Shown: positions 46,101 to 57,575 of the stretch, piece after piece | Layout of the letters: each line of letters starts with the position of its first letter | Numbering within the stretch: the first letter of the stretch is position 1 | Source: Lomentospora prolificans | Lineage: Eukaryota; Ascomycota; Sordariomycetes; Microascales; Microascaceae | NCBI GenBank assembly: GCA_029532625.1 | Contig: JARFXM010000003.1 | Coordinates: 1,240,001 to 1,304,000, forward strand | Length of the DNA stretch: 64,000 bases | Direction of reading: 5' to 3' | Translations under genes and position numbers: made by a program | Notes under the pieces: model-generated | The model's input: only the letters and a program-made list of their open reading frames with translations | Told to the model about the DNA's origin: nothing | Databases searched by the model: none

Positions 46101-49100
46101 ATCAACAGAAGCAAGTGTTCCGTTTTATTCGGATGTAGTATTTGCACCCGTGGTCTTATCCCCGGCAGGGTGCCCTCTCGAGACCGAGCCTGGGAGGGCT
46201 GAGGCACGGCTTTCCTTCGGGCCACGAAATCATAGCAAGGTCCCGGCATAGGAGTAAAGGCCAATCAATGATTTTCTTTTTCTCTTCTCTGCTTTTTTCC
46301 TTTTCCCCCTTTTCGGAATTTTTCCTGGACTAAAGGACCCGAGTTATGGTTATTTTGGACCGAATTTGACATCCTTTGACGGATCTCAATGTTACGATTC
46401 ACATCCATGGATAGACGAGCCCAGGCTGACAGAAGTCGCCTGACAGCTTCTACTGACCTTTTCGTAGTCACAGCAAGAGTAATCTGGTATATTTTAGAGA
46501 TGAGTTCGGGCAAAGGTCTGCTCATGCGTTGCTCCCTGCCTATGCTTCGCCAACATCGCGCCCTGGTCCGGCATTCAGAAATCGCCGGCTGGGCTCCAGT
46601 TTGCCACCAGGTCATGCCCTGCCTCGTAGCGCCGAGGGAAGCTTGGCGAACCGGAGCTCTGTAATTGGGGGGCCAGAGCAAACTTCGTGGGGTCATTGAA
46701 GGGATGCAGTGACCGAGAAAAGGCCCAAGTGGCCTCGAATCGCGCGCCCTGGACAAAGAAGTGGATGCGCCCATCGCGCTCAAACGAATGGTTCATGAAG
46801 GTTCACGAATATTCTAAGTATGACGGAGCAGCCAGGCGTCACTGCCGCGTCAAGTTATATGGTGGCGTTGTTAGCTGGCCTCGGACACGATTGAGGCAGG
46901 CTGGCCACTGGAACTCGGCGCCGGTGTCGTTCAGCGACACTTTTATCGGCAATGCGCAACCGCTGGGAAGGTGGCCTTGCCCATTTGTGCGGGACGTGGA
47001 TGCAAGGCTACCAACTTGAAATCACCGCGCTGGGAGAGGTGCCTAAAACAGGCAGTTTAGAGAGAGTCATGTCTCGGCGCATGTATGCTGGCTTTATCCC
47101 GAGCCAGCAAGTGCGTCTGGTTGAGTTGAGAAGGACCGGTGACATAGCCGGCTGGCTGGTTAGCGACATCGGGCATTCATCACCTCTGAGGCTGGAGCAA
47201 CTGGAGATTTCTAATCATGATCAAATGGCGATGTGTTCAACGTTGTGGGTGTCGATCACCGGACGAGATATCCCGACCACGCTCTTCTTCAGGCTTCTAA
47301 ATATATTTGCTGACAGCCTGCAAGGCGCTTTCCAATTTTGAGGCCTTCTGCATTTTGGCTTGCCAGCCTCGTCGGGCAAGCAACGCTGGCCGGCGGCCAG
47401 GTGGGTGTCAGGTGCCCTTCCAACCATGTTCCCCAAATAGAAACGTAGCTGGCAGGGTGGCCTGTAGCTCGACCATGAATCCAGCTCGGCGCCATTGTCT
47501 TATTACATTATAGAACGAGTCCTTCAATTATCACTGCCAGGCAGCTTAGTCAACTTCTCTCCTTCGAGAGCTCTCACATTCAATCTGTCTGGGATCCGCG
47601 CATAGCGAATATATTGATCTGCGGGCCAGTATGCATGACCCAGCGGACCGTGGCGGGAGCCGTAAGTATGTAATAACGGCAATCTACCTTCTGACAGGCC
47701 GGCACACCTCTGAGATGGTGGTGCGGGGTAGGACTTGGGGAATCTGTCCGCCAGCCAGCCAGCGACAAAGACCCAAATCCGTTCTTGATAGCCAGCGACG
47801 AGTTGAGGAGGGAACCATCAAGTATCCACATCAGCGAGCAGCATCCATTTCGCTTTGTTCGCTCTCTCCGACACGAACCTCCATTGGACGGCGATCAAGT
47901 GGCGGAGTGATGCCGCGCAACCACACCACTGGCATGATTCAAAACAGGGCCTGGCTGGCCATTCCCTAGACGACCCTTGCAAGGAAAAAGCGGCTAGAGG
48001 CCCTAGAAGGATACTTTCGACCAGTCGTTGCCCGAGGCCCAGATTACGCTGGATGTCCTACTCCCAAGGACAATTATTTGAACGTCCATACTTCGGACCC
48101 GGTGATTCATTGATACACCTTTTCATCACCTAGGCATCCACTTCGAGTTTTGGCCACCGAGCCCAAATATTCCACTGCCCCAGCATCGCCCGAGCGATTA
48201 GAGGAGCTGGCCAGGCTGGTGATGTTCCCGGGTCTGGAATCCCGGTATAGTGGCACGACCAATCCGGGCCTCGAGAAATCGCATTTCACGGTCCTTGTGT
48301 GACTGCTTACCGCCCCGCTGGCCTGCGGAGACAGCGACCCAAAACGTTATTGGCTGGCCTGGCCTGTACTCTGCGAAGTACACTGGGAATCGTGACACTC
48401 AATCGCTTGCGCTTTGTGGTGGCTTTGTACATTGTTGATGCGGTGGCCGACGAGGAAGGAAGCAGAGGTGCCTCGTTAGCTTCAATATGTTGAGCCCTTT
48501 CAACAGCTTGTCAACGCGCAACTTTAACTCGATGTTTCGCTGCTCTACCATGGACTGGCGCTGTTGTGCGACTGCCGAGCAAGTTATCTCCAGATTCGTC
48601 GCACCCATGATCTCTTTTGTTTAGGCGGACCTACACGTATTCACTCTCGCGTTTCGTCGCACAGCCGTCTATTGTGATGCGCCGCCAGCCATGCCTCCTT
48701 GATCGAGTTGACGCCTGCAGCCCCGTAATGGTATTCTACGCTTCGAGAGCCCAGTAGAGCCGCACTCTTGCTGTCCCTGATGCCGATTGTTGGAAATACA
48801 AGGCCCTCTTTGGACAAGCCTCGAAGTTGTTTTCTTTTGCGCTCGGTCGCGTGCGTGCACAAAAGTGGATGGTCGAGTTGGTCGAGGTTTTTTTGCTCGT
48901 GACATTGCCCTCGCTTTTGGGATGCCTACTTCGTACGTTTGAGCCGCCAGGCAGTCTCCTGTCCTCGGAATCGTTGGGCTGACCCCAGCTCCGGTTCGCC
49001 AGCCTCAAGTGTGTATATCCCAGAACTACAAGCGCACCGCTGGCCAGGCCATACAGACATCTGGACCGGTGCATGGCTGGATGCTAGCCAGCCAGCAATA

Positions 49101-49433
49101 CGAAGGTATAATAATACACACGTCTGCCCCTATTGTCCCACCCTGGCACACTGAATCCTCCTGCATCACCTTGCATGTCAGACCCGCCAGCTGGGCTAAA
49201 TTAGGACCTTGTTTCCTCCGCATACGAAGTACATTGATTGATACATTTCTAAACACCCACTCTCCCTCCTTGGCAAGCAAGCTAATACTTTTTGCATTAA
49301 TACTCTCTTTGTTGAAGCTCTCTGCGCAACCATACAGTCACCGAGTTTTCTCCCGTCGTTAACTCGACTGCTTGCACGATTGTAAGCCGACATGTACGAT
49401 GCCTCACCGGAGTAGCTCACAAACTCTTCCACG
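43158..49433. other. 6.3 kb intergenic stretch rich in GCCAGC/GCTGGC, no gene recognised
   Basis: No frame longer than about 170 codons exists and none reads like a conserved protein. The words GCCAG/CTGGC recur from about 43665 to 49190 on both strands, often doubled (CCAGCCAGC near 45185, 47751 and 49090). The left end includes the promoter of the membrane-protein gene and the right end that of the hydrolase-NTPase gene. I saw no transposase, terminal repeats or RNA gene. Confidence 0.55.
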
Positions 49434-52400
49434 ATGGTAAGTTTCGCTCGTAACCTCACCCCGAGCTTCCTTAAGTTTTTTCGGCACTTCACGATGCCCC
49501 CATGCAACTCTCTCTCTTGCCCCGCGTTTGATAGCAGCTGGCTATCGCTTCATCCCGCCCCCCACTACCAGCATGCCTTCCCTGTTGCCTCCTCAGCCTA
49601 AAGGAGATCGACTAAATATCTCATGTTACTCTTATCGCATTTGATGTCTAATCCAGTGCTCTAGACATCCTTACCCCCCGCACTCATCAAGCGGTTCGAG
49701 ACTACGACAGTCTTTTCCCATCCTTCCGCAACCGCAGACGTCGTCTTCGTGCATGGCCTTAACGGCGCGCCCGCGCATACCTGGACCGGCAAGAACGACG
49801 TGTTCTGGCCGGTCCAGCTCCTGGTACCTTCGCTTATCGAAACCCCAGCCAACATAATCATGTATGGATACAATGCAGACGTCGCGTCGTGGACCAAGGA
49901 TAGCTCGCCGTCCGAGAACTTCATCTACCAACACGCCCAAGACCTGGTGACTTCCCTCACAACCCACCGACGAGATGCCGGCACAGCTAGGAATCCAATC
50001 ATCTGGGTCTGCCACAGTCTCGGCGGGATATTGGTGAAGAGAGCACTGCTATACTCGAATGACCTTCGGGACCCAGATCTCGAGATTCAGCGCTCGATCT
50101 ATATCTCAACGTACGGCATAATCTTTCTGGGCACACCGCATGACGGCTCGAATCTTGCCTCGTGGGGTCGTATCCTACAGGCAATGTCCGGAGTCGTACC
50201 GAAGAAGATTCTTACCACAGAACCTGTGCTTCTCAGGACGCTCAAAAAGGATAATGTCGTGTTGCGAGAGATTAACAATCACTTCCTCGACATTTACCAG
50301 CGGTTCAAGATCCACATGGTTCGCGAAAATAAAAAGACAGACTTGAAGTATACTGTGTAAGTCCAGAAGCCGCGTCTTGTCACCATTGTTTTGCCATTTC
50401 CAAGTCCCATAGTTACACTGCCGTGTTCCCATGGTCGACCTGTATCCCGCGATCAAGACCGTTGTCGCAAGTTGCTCTGGCTAACAATCAACTAGGGACT
50501 ATGTTGTCGATAGTCAGTCGGCTGGTCCTCCGCTACCCGGGGTGACGTATTACAGCATAGAGGCTACTCATTCGACCATGTGCAAATTCGAGACGGCCGA
50601 CTCGCCTGGGTACTCAAACGTGTCTAGCGCTATACGCCAGTGGGTTCGCGAGGCACCCGACTCTATCCACATGAGGTGGACGCTTGAGGACGAAGAAAGA
50701 AACACGCGGGCGATAAATAACTTGAACCAAATGGCGAAGCAACTCGTACGTTCCGCCCTCTGTGGTAATGTTAGTGTTGATTCGCTGCTAACTCCCAGCC
50801 AGGGCTCGCCCGCGACTATCCATACATCTGGTGTGTTGACAGCCATCCCCGTCAACAATGGGAATATCCCTGCTTACACTTGTCCAGGTATTGGCTTGCA
50901 AGCTCCCGCGCCAAACGAGACGCTCGTAGAGCAAGAGGCTTTTGTGGCGCCTACACCGGATCAAGCTCCGGCTGGCCCTCCCGAGCCGGCTTCCGAGGTT
51001 TCAAAGGGCAAGCAACCCGCGCCCGCGCCACTCCTCATCCATCCATATCAATTCAAACCGAACGCCTACTTCAAGGGCAGAGAATTCGAACTTAGGAAGC
51101 TTCATTCTCATCTTAGGGACAAGAATCGCCTCGCTCAAGGTACATCAGCGGTCCTTCTTCAAAGCCTTCCTGGGGGTGGGAAATCACACCTTGCCCGTCA
51201 GTACATCCAGATCTACGGCTCTAGTTACACCGGTGGAATTTTCTGGATCCGTGCCAAGTCTGAGCAAGAAATGGAGGATGCGTTCTGGAAAATTGCTTCG
51301 TCGAAGATGATTGAGGACTTTGAAGATGAGCCATGGAATCGAGATGTGCTTGACCCCAAGAAAATGGTGAAGACGGTGCGGGGGTGGTTTGAGAAGTTTG
51401 AGGATTGGCTCATCGTATTCGACGGCATCCATTTTGATGGCCCCCGTGAGGCGGACTTTATTCCTCATGCTAAGAACACGAGTATACTCTACACATCGAC
51501 GAATCGGGCGGCCGTGGGCGACTACCGGTTCGATAACCCCTTCCTGATTGAGCTCGGTCCGCTCACGAAACAACAGGCGCAAGAGTTGCTCTTGGAGGAG
51601 ATGGGAAAGCAGCCGCCCTTCTCCAAATTTGACCTCCTTCAGGCCGAAAAAGCTGTTGAACTGATGGATAGGCTTCCTCTCATGATTCACGTCGCCGGCC
51701 AGCACCTTAAGGTGACGCGTGAGCCTTTGCCAAAGTATACGCGCACCTTCAATCACACGCGTGAGGCGGGAACGCTCGACGCGTATAAGAATGTCAAGGA
51801 GGATCTCCAACGTCGTGGCGCCGTTGAGGCTTTGAATCTCATGAACATTTTGTCGTTCTTCGCGCCAATCATTCCTGTTGAAATGCTGGTGTCTGGTATG
51901 TGTCCTTGGGATTTCCTCCCCCCTTCCCCCTTTACGTACACCTGATTCGCAGCTAACGTCACTCTAGGTCTGAGTGCCCTTGACAAGCGCACGCCGATTA
52001 AGGCAGCCGATGCGTTCAACAGGAAAAGCATCAATAACACGCTCATCATTCTTATCAAATACGCGCTCGTTGGCCGAAATGAAGATGATGGCGGCTCCAA
52101 TACTTCGTCGCCGAGTAAGCAGCGCCATCGACGCATGGCGCCCGAGTTTCTCGATACGCTAAGGATCCATAGTATTATCCAGCGGTTTTTCAGGAACGAC
52201 ATGGGCCCCTCGAAAGAAGTTGCTTTTTGGCTCGAGCGTGCAGTCACGGTCTTTTGCAGGTCGTACGATGTTGCCGATCACCGCATTCGGAGAAGCTCGA
52301 CTGTCGGACTTCCAGACGACTATAGAAGGTATTCAATTCACGGAAAGCATCTCTTGGAGCACGTGGACAGGCTTGTGAAGAAGCACGCATCTCTTGGGCC

Positions 52401-54075
52401 GTGTAGGGCCTGGCTCTTGGAGCGGCTGGATATGGTCGAACTGTCCATCGATGACCTTACCAAGGCCGTTTCGATCGACATCATGAACGGCCGGGCTGAT
52501 AAGGTGCCGAAGTCGGTGTTCGAGATCTCGTCGAGCAGCTGTTCCGATTCGAGCTCGTCAAAGACTTCCGAGCATTTCACCCCAATGCGTGAGGAGGCCA
52601 GTGGCAACGGCTGGATGTTCCACAACGAGACTGATGTGGTAGAGTCACCCGTCCCCTATGACGACACGAGCCACCGTATTTGGGACGAGTTTCCTTATCC
52701 GCAAATAAACACGATTCCCATGCCGCCACTTCCCGAAGACATGGACCTATCGGACACAGAGTACAGCAGGACTCCACGACCGCAGGCACAAACAACTGCT
52801 AAGCCCAAGGAAGACCCCGCCCATCACAGGACTGTCAAGAAGCTAGAGGAGCGCCGATACCACGACCGCAAGGGGTCGATGAGAGAAGTGACAAAGGTAT
52901 ATTCTGATGCTCGGATCAACGTTGAGCATAAGACTGCAAAGGGAAGGATGTTCAATTCTATGCCATCGGATCTCACAGAGGATGAAGCAGCAGCGGCAAA
53001 AGCAGAGCGTGAGAAGAACAGCATAGCCAAGTCGAACCTCTTGAGGATCTCGTCGAGCCGATCGTTAGGACCCAAAAGTCAGTCGCAGACCGTCCCGGCG
53101 GGAGCGAACAGATCTCCGTTTTTCCAGATGCTCGCCAAAGTAATCAAGCTGAGCCCAGCTGAGAGCGATACGAATACGACGTGGTCACCGCCAACAAGTA
53201 CTATTTGGGGAGGAGAGACTCCTCGTCCGGAAAGGATGACACCGCCGACTCAATTCAGCCCTGACCTTGACTCTGGGACCATCTCCCTGTCATCTCACGG
53301 CGGGACTCCGTTACTTACGCGCGTGCCTAGCCAAGAGAGCTGGGCATATCACCAGGAGCGCATGTCAAGATCAGATGTGCCTACAGCAGCGGCGGTCGCA
53401 CCTTCTGACCAGCACGCACAGAGTGGTGGACGCAAGCGAGGTGACTCAGCGCCGCCTCAGGTGCAGCCGGACGCGTATCTGAATGACGATGACCTCATGG
53501 CCGGGCTCCCTAGTATAGACATGCCGGTTTGGAGGGAGGGTCTCCAGCCTACTGGCTACTCATCACAGCCCATGTCGAGGCAGACGAGCGACAACCCGTC
53601 CATGGGAGGGCAGCGCGGGGCGACGCCGTGTTCGGCGGGTTCCCCTTTCGCTCCCGGGTCTCTACGCACGATACCACCACGGAACCGTCGTCCGTCGCAA
53701 GTCGAAACGGAGCCATCCCCAAGACTAGAGACCCTAGACCCCGGGCCGTCTAGAAACTGGGAAGAGCGCCACGTGCTCCGGGGCCGGGGAAAATACGGCA
53801 GCATCCCTGCTTCCCGGCTGAGTCACGTGTCGCCGAGCCGCCTCTCGCCGGCAGCGGGTTCGAGGCCCGCGAGCTTAGGCAACGAAGCACCGGCACCGGC
53901 ATCGGGCGGGATGCTCACGAGAGACGGCAGTTTTGTGTCGTTTGGGCAAGGGCAGACCCAGACTCAGAGCCAAGCGGCGGAGTCGGAGCGGTTAGAGGAA
54001 GGCCTGGAGATGGCGGTTAGGTGGAAGCAGGATCAGGACCTGACGGGGGTGGGATTGGGGATTTTGGAGGGCTAG
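49434..54075 (+). CDS. STAND/NLR-like protein: alpha/beta-hydrolase + P-loop NTPase + disordered tail
   Basis: Four exons: 49434-49436, 49665-50356, 50496-51895 and 51968-54075, giving 1400 residues. Residues about 20-230 are a lipase-like alpha/beta-hydrolase (DVVFVHGLNGAPAHTW; nucleophile Ser119 in VCHSLGGILVKRAL; IIFLGTPHDGSNLASWG), the SesB-like effector type found in fungal NLRs. After a Pro-rich linker, an NB-ARC-like ATPase follows: YFKGREFELRKLHSHL, Walker A LPGGGKSHLARQ (Lys461), Walker B-like DWLIVFDGI, sensor ILYTSTNR and DRLPLMIHVAGQHL. Helical segments (LDTLRIHSIIQRFF) follow. The last 600 residues are Ser/Pro/Gln-rich and disordered, with no WD40, ankyrin or TPR repeats visible. 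By analogy it may act in non-self recognition or cell-death signalling, which is inference. The first coding exon is just the ATG, as no other in-phase start was found. Confidence 0.85.
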
Positions 54076-54670
54076 GCGAGGTGGGCGGGCATCCGTCGAG
54101 CTCGCTCGCTCCGTTTTTTCTTTTTTTTTTTCTTTTTCTGTTCGTTTTTATTAATTTTTCTATTCACTTTTGGATTGATGTCAAGGCAATGGAATGAAGT
54201 TGGGTTTTGCTGGTTCTGATTTTGGAAATGCGTTTCGAACATCACGGAGATACCCCGTCCCTCATTCCCTCATGTATACATTATGGAAGATATAGAAAAA
54301 CCTTGGAGTATCTGCTTGACAATAAATGGGCCGACATCTACTACTTACGTCGGTCTACCCTTTTCTATACATGGACCCATGCCAGGTCTCAGCCCGCCTA
54401 TGTCGATAGAGAGTATAGACTGGGAGCAGTAGCGCAGCGGCGTGTGGCATCGCTTTCTAATGTTGCGTAACGAATAAGTCAAACACCATGCGCCAGGTGA
54501 GAGAAGCGAGAGAAGCGAAGGCGTAATTTTGATAGGTGGACAAGGTCATTGCAAGGACGGTGGCCTGGATATCACTTGGAAATATTCCAGTCTACCACCT
54601 ATCCCACCTCTCGCGCTTTGCCACCTCTTCCTTCTCTTCTTTTCTATTTATTCGGTCGTTTATTCAGTTT

Positions 54671-54694
54671 TCTCTCTCTCTCTCTCTCTCTCTC
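54671..54694. repeat. (TC)n microsatellite
   Basis: Twelve TC dinucleotides in a broader pyrimidine tract, intergenic. Confidence 0.85.
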
Positions 54695-55189
54695 TTCTCA
54701 CTTTATATAATCATAAATATTTCTCTTTTTTGATAATCTCTTGGACTTGGTAATCCGCAATGCCAGAAGCGCTGACCCTCATCATTGCCCTCGCAGATGC
54801 CAAAGCCTCCCGCAGAACTGAATTTGCAGTGCTGGCGAATGCCACTTTGGACAGGTGTACAGGCTTTCGGGGTCTCTTGGACCACCAGGTGCAAATACAA
54901 ACCCCTCCAGCGTAGCTAATTTTGCAGTGCACCTAATAGATATCGGGTCCCGAACAGGCGCTCAGGGTCAACAAGGATCAATGGCGAGAAATCTCGGCGT
55001 CCTAGCTGCGAAGTCGACCAGACAATTCGACTACGTTACCGGAGTTTTACGCGGATCCTGCCAGAGCTTGACGGCCGGACTCGGCATGTACTATCATGGA
55101 TCCATAGTCGTGAAAGCCCCACAACACTAACACTAGGAACCCGCACATTCTCAAAACGTCCCTCAAAAACTAGATTGAATTTAGAAAAA

Positions 55190-55204
55190 TAACAAAAAAA
55201 AAAA
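55190..55204 (-). terminator. Probable Pol III terminator of tRNA-Lys
   Basis: On the minus strand the tRNA is followed, about 30 nt after its end, by a long T run (the + strand reads AAAAATAACAAAAAAAAAAAG here). T runs end Pol III transcripts. Confidence 0.55.
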
Positions 55205-55234
55205 GTTTCGAATCAGATCTTTTCAGAGGAATTG

Positions 55235-55307
55235 AGCCCCCGGTGGGGCTCGAACCCACAGCCTTGAGATTAAGAGTCTCACGCTCTACCGATTGAGCTA
55301 CGGGGGC
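55235..55307 (-). tRNA. tRNA-Lys (anticodon CTT)
   Basis: On the minus strand the gene reads GCCCCCGTAGCTCAATCGG and onward. It forms a 7-bp acceptor stem (GCCCCCG with CGGGGGC), a D arm TAGCTCAATCGGTAGAGC, an anticodon stem GTGAG/CTCAAG-side around loop CTCTTAA with anticodon CTT, and a T arm with GGTTCGAGCC. There is no intron. The A box (TAGCTCAATCGG) and B box (GGTTCGAGCC) that drive Pol III are intact. CTT reads the AAG lysine codon, the favoured one in GC-rich fungal genes. Confidence 0.95.
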
Positions 55308-56070
55308 CGGCTGTACCCAGCCAACCGGCCCTTGACTCGTTTGATGGACGTGGCAGATGCATGCTGGTGTATATGAAGGCTAGTTCCTGCTCTGGTGGTG
55401 GCCGCCGCTCCTGGGTTTGGATGACGCTGCCTGCCGTTTGGGGATGTCGCCGTGATTCACGATGCGCGCCTCAGCTCGGATTTGGCAGGTCGCTTGGGTT
55501 TGCAGAGGCAAATGCTTGGATTCCGTGGGGAAGGGAGCAAGCGAGCTGGTTTCCGGATCCGTTTGCTCTCCAATTCAGATTGCCCAAGATGAAGAGAAGC
55601 TTTCTGATTAGGATGGCCGTGGCTGGCACCGATCACTCGCCCGGCTTTTCGTCTATAAAAGGACCTCCCTTCCCTCCCGCCAATCCAACCCTCACCAACA
55701 CACATCCAGACCAGATCTTGGATGAGAAGCCCTGCATCGAAAGACTCAAACAAGCCTGCACATAATAAATACATACCCTTACACACATATGCACTCTGCT
55801 ATTCCATACCCAGCCTCATTTTTCTGCCGCACTGTAATTCGTGGGGCAGTTGATAGATGATCCAGGTAAAGATATCGCGGACCGGACCACTTATACGCTT
55901 ACTGGCCGGCCTGTTTTCCGCAACACATATTCAGGATGCATCGCAACCTTCACCGCGAGAGCCCTGGTGAGGTCGCCGCGCTAACAGAAAGACGCTGGGG
56001 AAACACCACCTTTTACTTGAGCTACACGATGCCCTCCACTCGTGCTGTTCAGGATTCCTCGTTTTTTAAT
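55308..56070. other. Intergenic with a TATA-like element
   Basis: A TATAAAA at 55654-55660 is followed by a pyrimidine-rich stretch and an ACCAACACACATCC leader-like segment, which looks like a Pol II promoter. The only ATG frame after it (from 55720) is 42 codons and resembles nothing, so the transcript may be non-coding, or the gene may be lost. Confidence 0.4.
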
Positions 56071-56440
56071 TGAGGGCTCCTGCCTTTGAGAATAAACCTC
56101 TGGGAGGGTTCGTCTATATCTTGTGGCTTCTGCCCAGATCGCCGGGCTTGGTGATATTCTCGATTTTCGTTCAGAATTCTCTCAATTTCATCTCCTATTT
56201 CGCAGATATGGCCGCTCATCCTCTCGACAACGCTGCGCATCAAGCCCTTACTCGCAGCAAGGGCTTAGTCGACATCGAGTTCAATGTGGAGCAAGGTTAG
56301 CCTGTCGGTCTCGGTTTGGAGCCCTGTTTCCGCTGTGCGCTCTCGGTCCATTTGGACCCTTTTCTCTTATGCGTGGACGGTTCGGGAGAATCTTCTTGTG
56401 GTCCTTGATCAACCTCAAGTTCTCGCTGCAAGCCCTCGGG
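56071..56440 (+). repeat. Duplicated block A (partner of 57189-57575)
   Basis: This begins with GAGGGCTCCTGC and contains a frame starting MAAHPLDNAAHQALTRSKGL at 56207, then VDIEFNVEQG and a TAG at 56298-56300. The sequence after the stop still aligns to the partner block (LGLEPCFRCALSVHLDP in both). It is a 5' fragment of the same unidentified gene as block B. Confidence 0.7.
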
Positions 56441-57188
56441 CATGGTTACTGCTTCTAATAATGAAGAAACCAATGGATAATCAACCCTTGCAGCAGCTCA
56501 TACGACTAGGAAGAGGAGCGTTAAACAACCCTAGCGTTGACAAAGTCAAGAAGGGGATTCCGATCGGATCGCATTGGAGATCTATCCATGCAGAAAAAGC
56601 GCAAAGAACTTAATTTCTGTTCCTAGTGCCGGCGCCCAAGGAGATTCTCGGGAACAGGAGAAGCAAGTGCAAGTGCGGGAAGCCAACCTGCGCAGCTATA
56701 TTTTGAGAATCCATCCCGGCGGCGTATAAGCATCTCCGATTCCAATCTGTGGAGTGGGACAAAGCGGAAACAGATCTGCTAGATCAATATGTCCGGCGTG
56801 CTGTATTTCAAAGCGTTTGATATACCCCAATCACCCGGGTTATGAAAGCAGGCTGCGCGGAGAAGTACTGTTGAGATGTCGGGTCAGTCGATCCGGTTTC
56901 TACGGAATCCGCGGGGGCACGTACTCTCTATTGAATCCAGGGTCCTTTGTTCGGGGTTGGTGCCGAGTAGGGTCTGCGTTGTTTCTTGTTTCCTGTCGAC
57001 GTGTTGTGGGGTTCGTTCATCCTTGATCTTAAGTCTCAAGAGTTCTCTCTTTGTTCTCCCAGTGTTCGGGGATCAATCGGCTCTTTGTAGTTCTGGAATT
57101 TTAGGTGTTCTCCCCCCCCACAACCTTACGGCAGGTGCGGTCGTCATTGATGATGTTCATCGTGCTATTTAGGGCTTCTTCTTTTTCG

Positions 57189-57575
57189 TGGAGGGCTCCT
57201 GCTTTTGAAAAGGGTCCCTAGGAGGCCTGCTATATCTTCTGGCTTCTATTCCCAGCTTCTCTCTTTTCTTTTCTTCCCTCCCAAGTCATCGACTTCGTAA
57301 TATTTTCATTTTTCATTCAGAGAATTTTCAGCCACATCCCCGAACTTAATCATTATGGCGGCTCACATATTAGATAACACAGCCTATCAAGCTCTTACTT
57401 ATAGTAAGGGCTTGGTCGATATTAAGCTCAACAGCGAGCAAGGCTAGCTAGTCAGGCTTGGTCTCGAGCCCTGTTTTCGATGCGCCCTGTCGGTCCATTT
57501 GGACCCACCTCCTCTATGTTGATGGTTCTAGAGGGTCCTCCTGTGGCCCGTATTCGAGTTCGACATCAAGTTCGC
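57189..57575 (+). repeat. Duplicated block B (partner of 56071-56440)
   Basis: The block has the same order of words as block A: GAGGGCTCCTGC, then a frame MAAHILDNTAYQALTYSKGL, VDIKLNSEQG and a TAG at the same codon. The leader differs by a C/T-rich insertion. Differences are scattered, with many transitions, so the copies are old. Confidence 0.7.

Larger units (their letters stand above)
54076..55234. other. Intergenic between the NLR-like gene and tRNA-Lys
   Basis: The left end is a T-rich 3' region. The remainder has short frames only, one CT microsatellite and an A-run near 55190-55204 (minus-strand T run) just downstream of the tRNA, a likely Pol III terminator on that strand. Confidence 0.5.
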
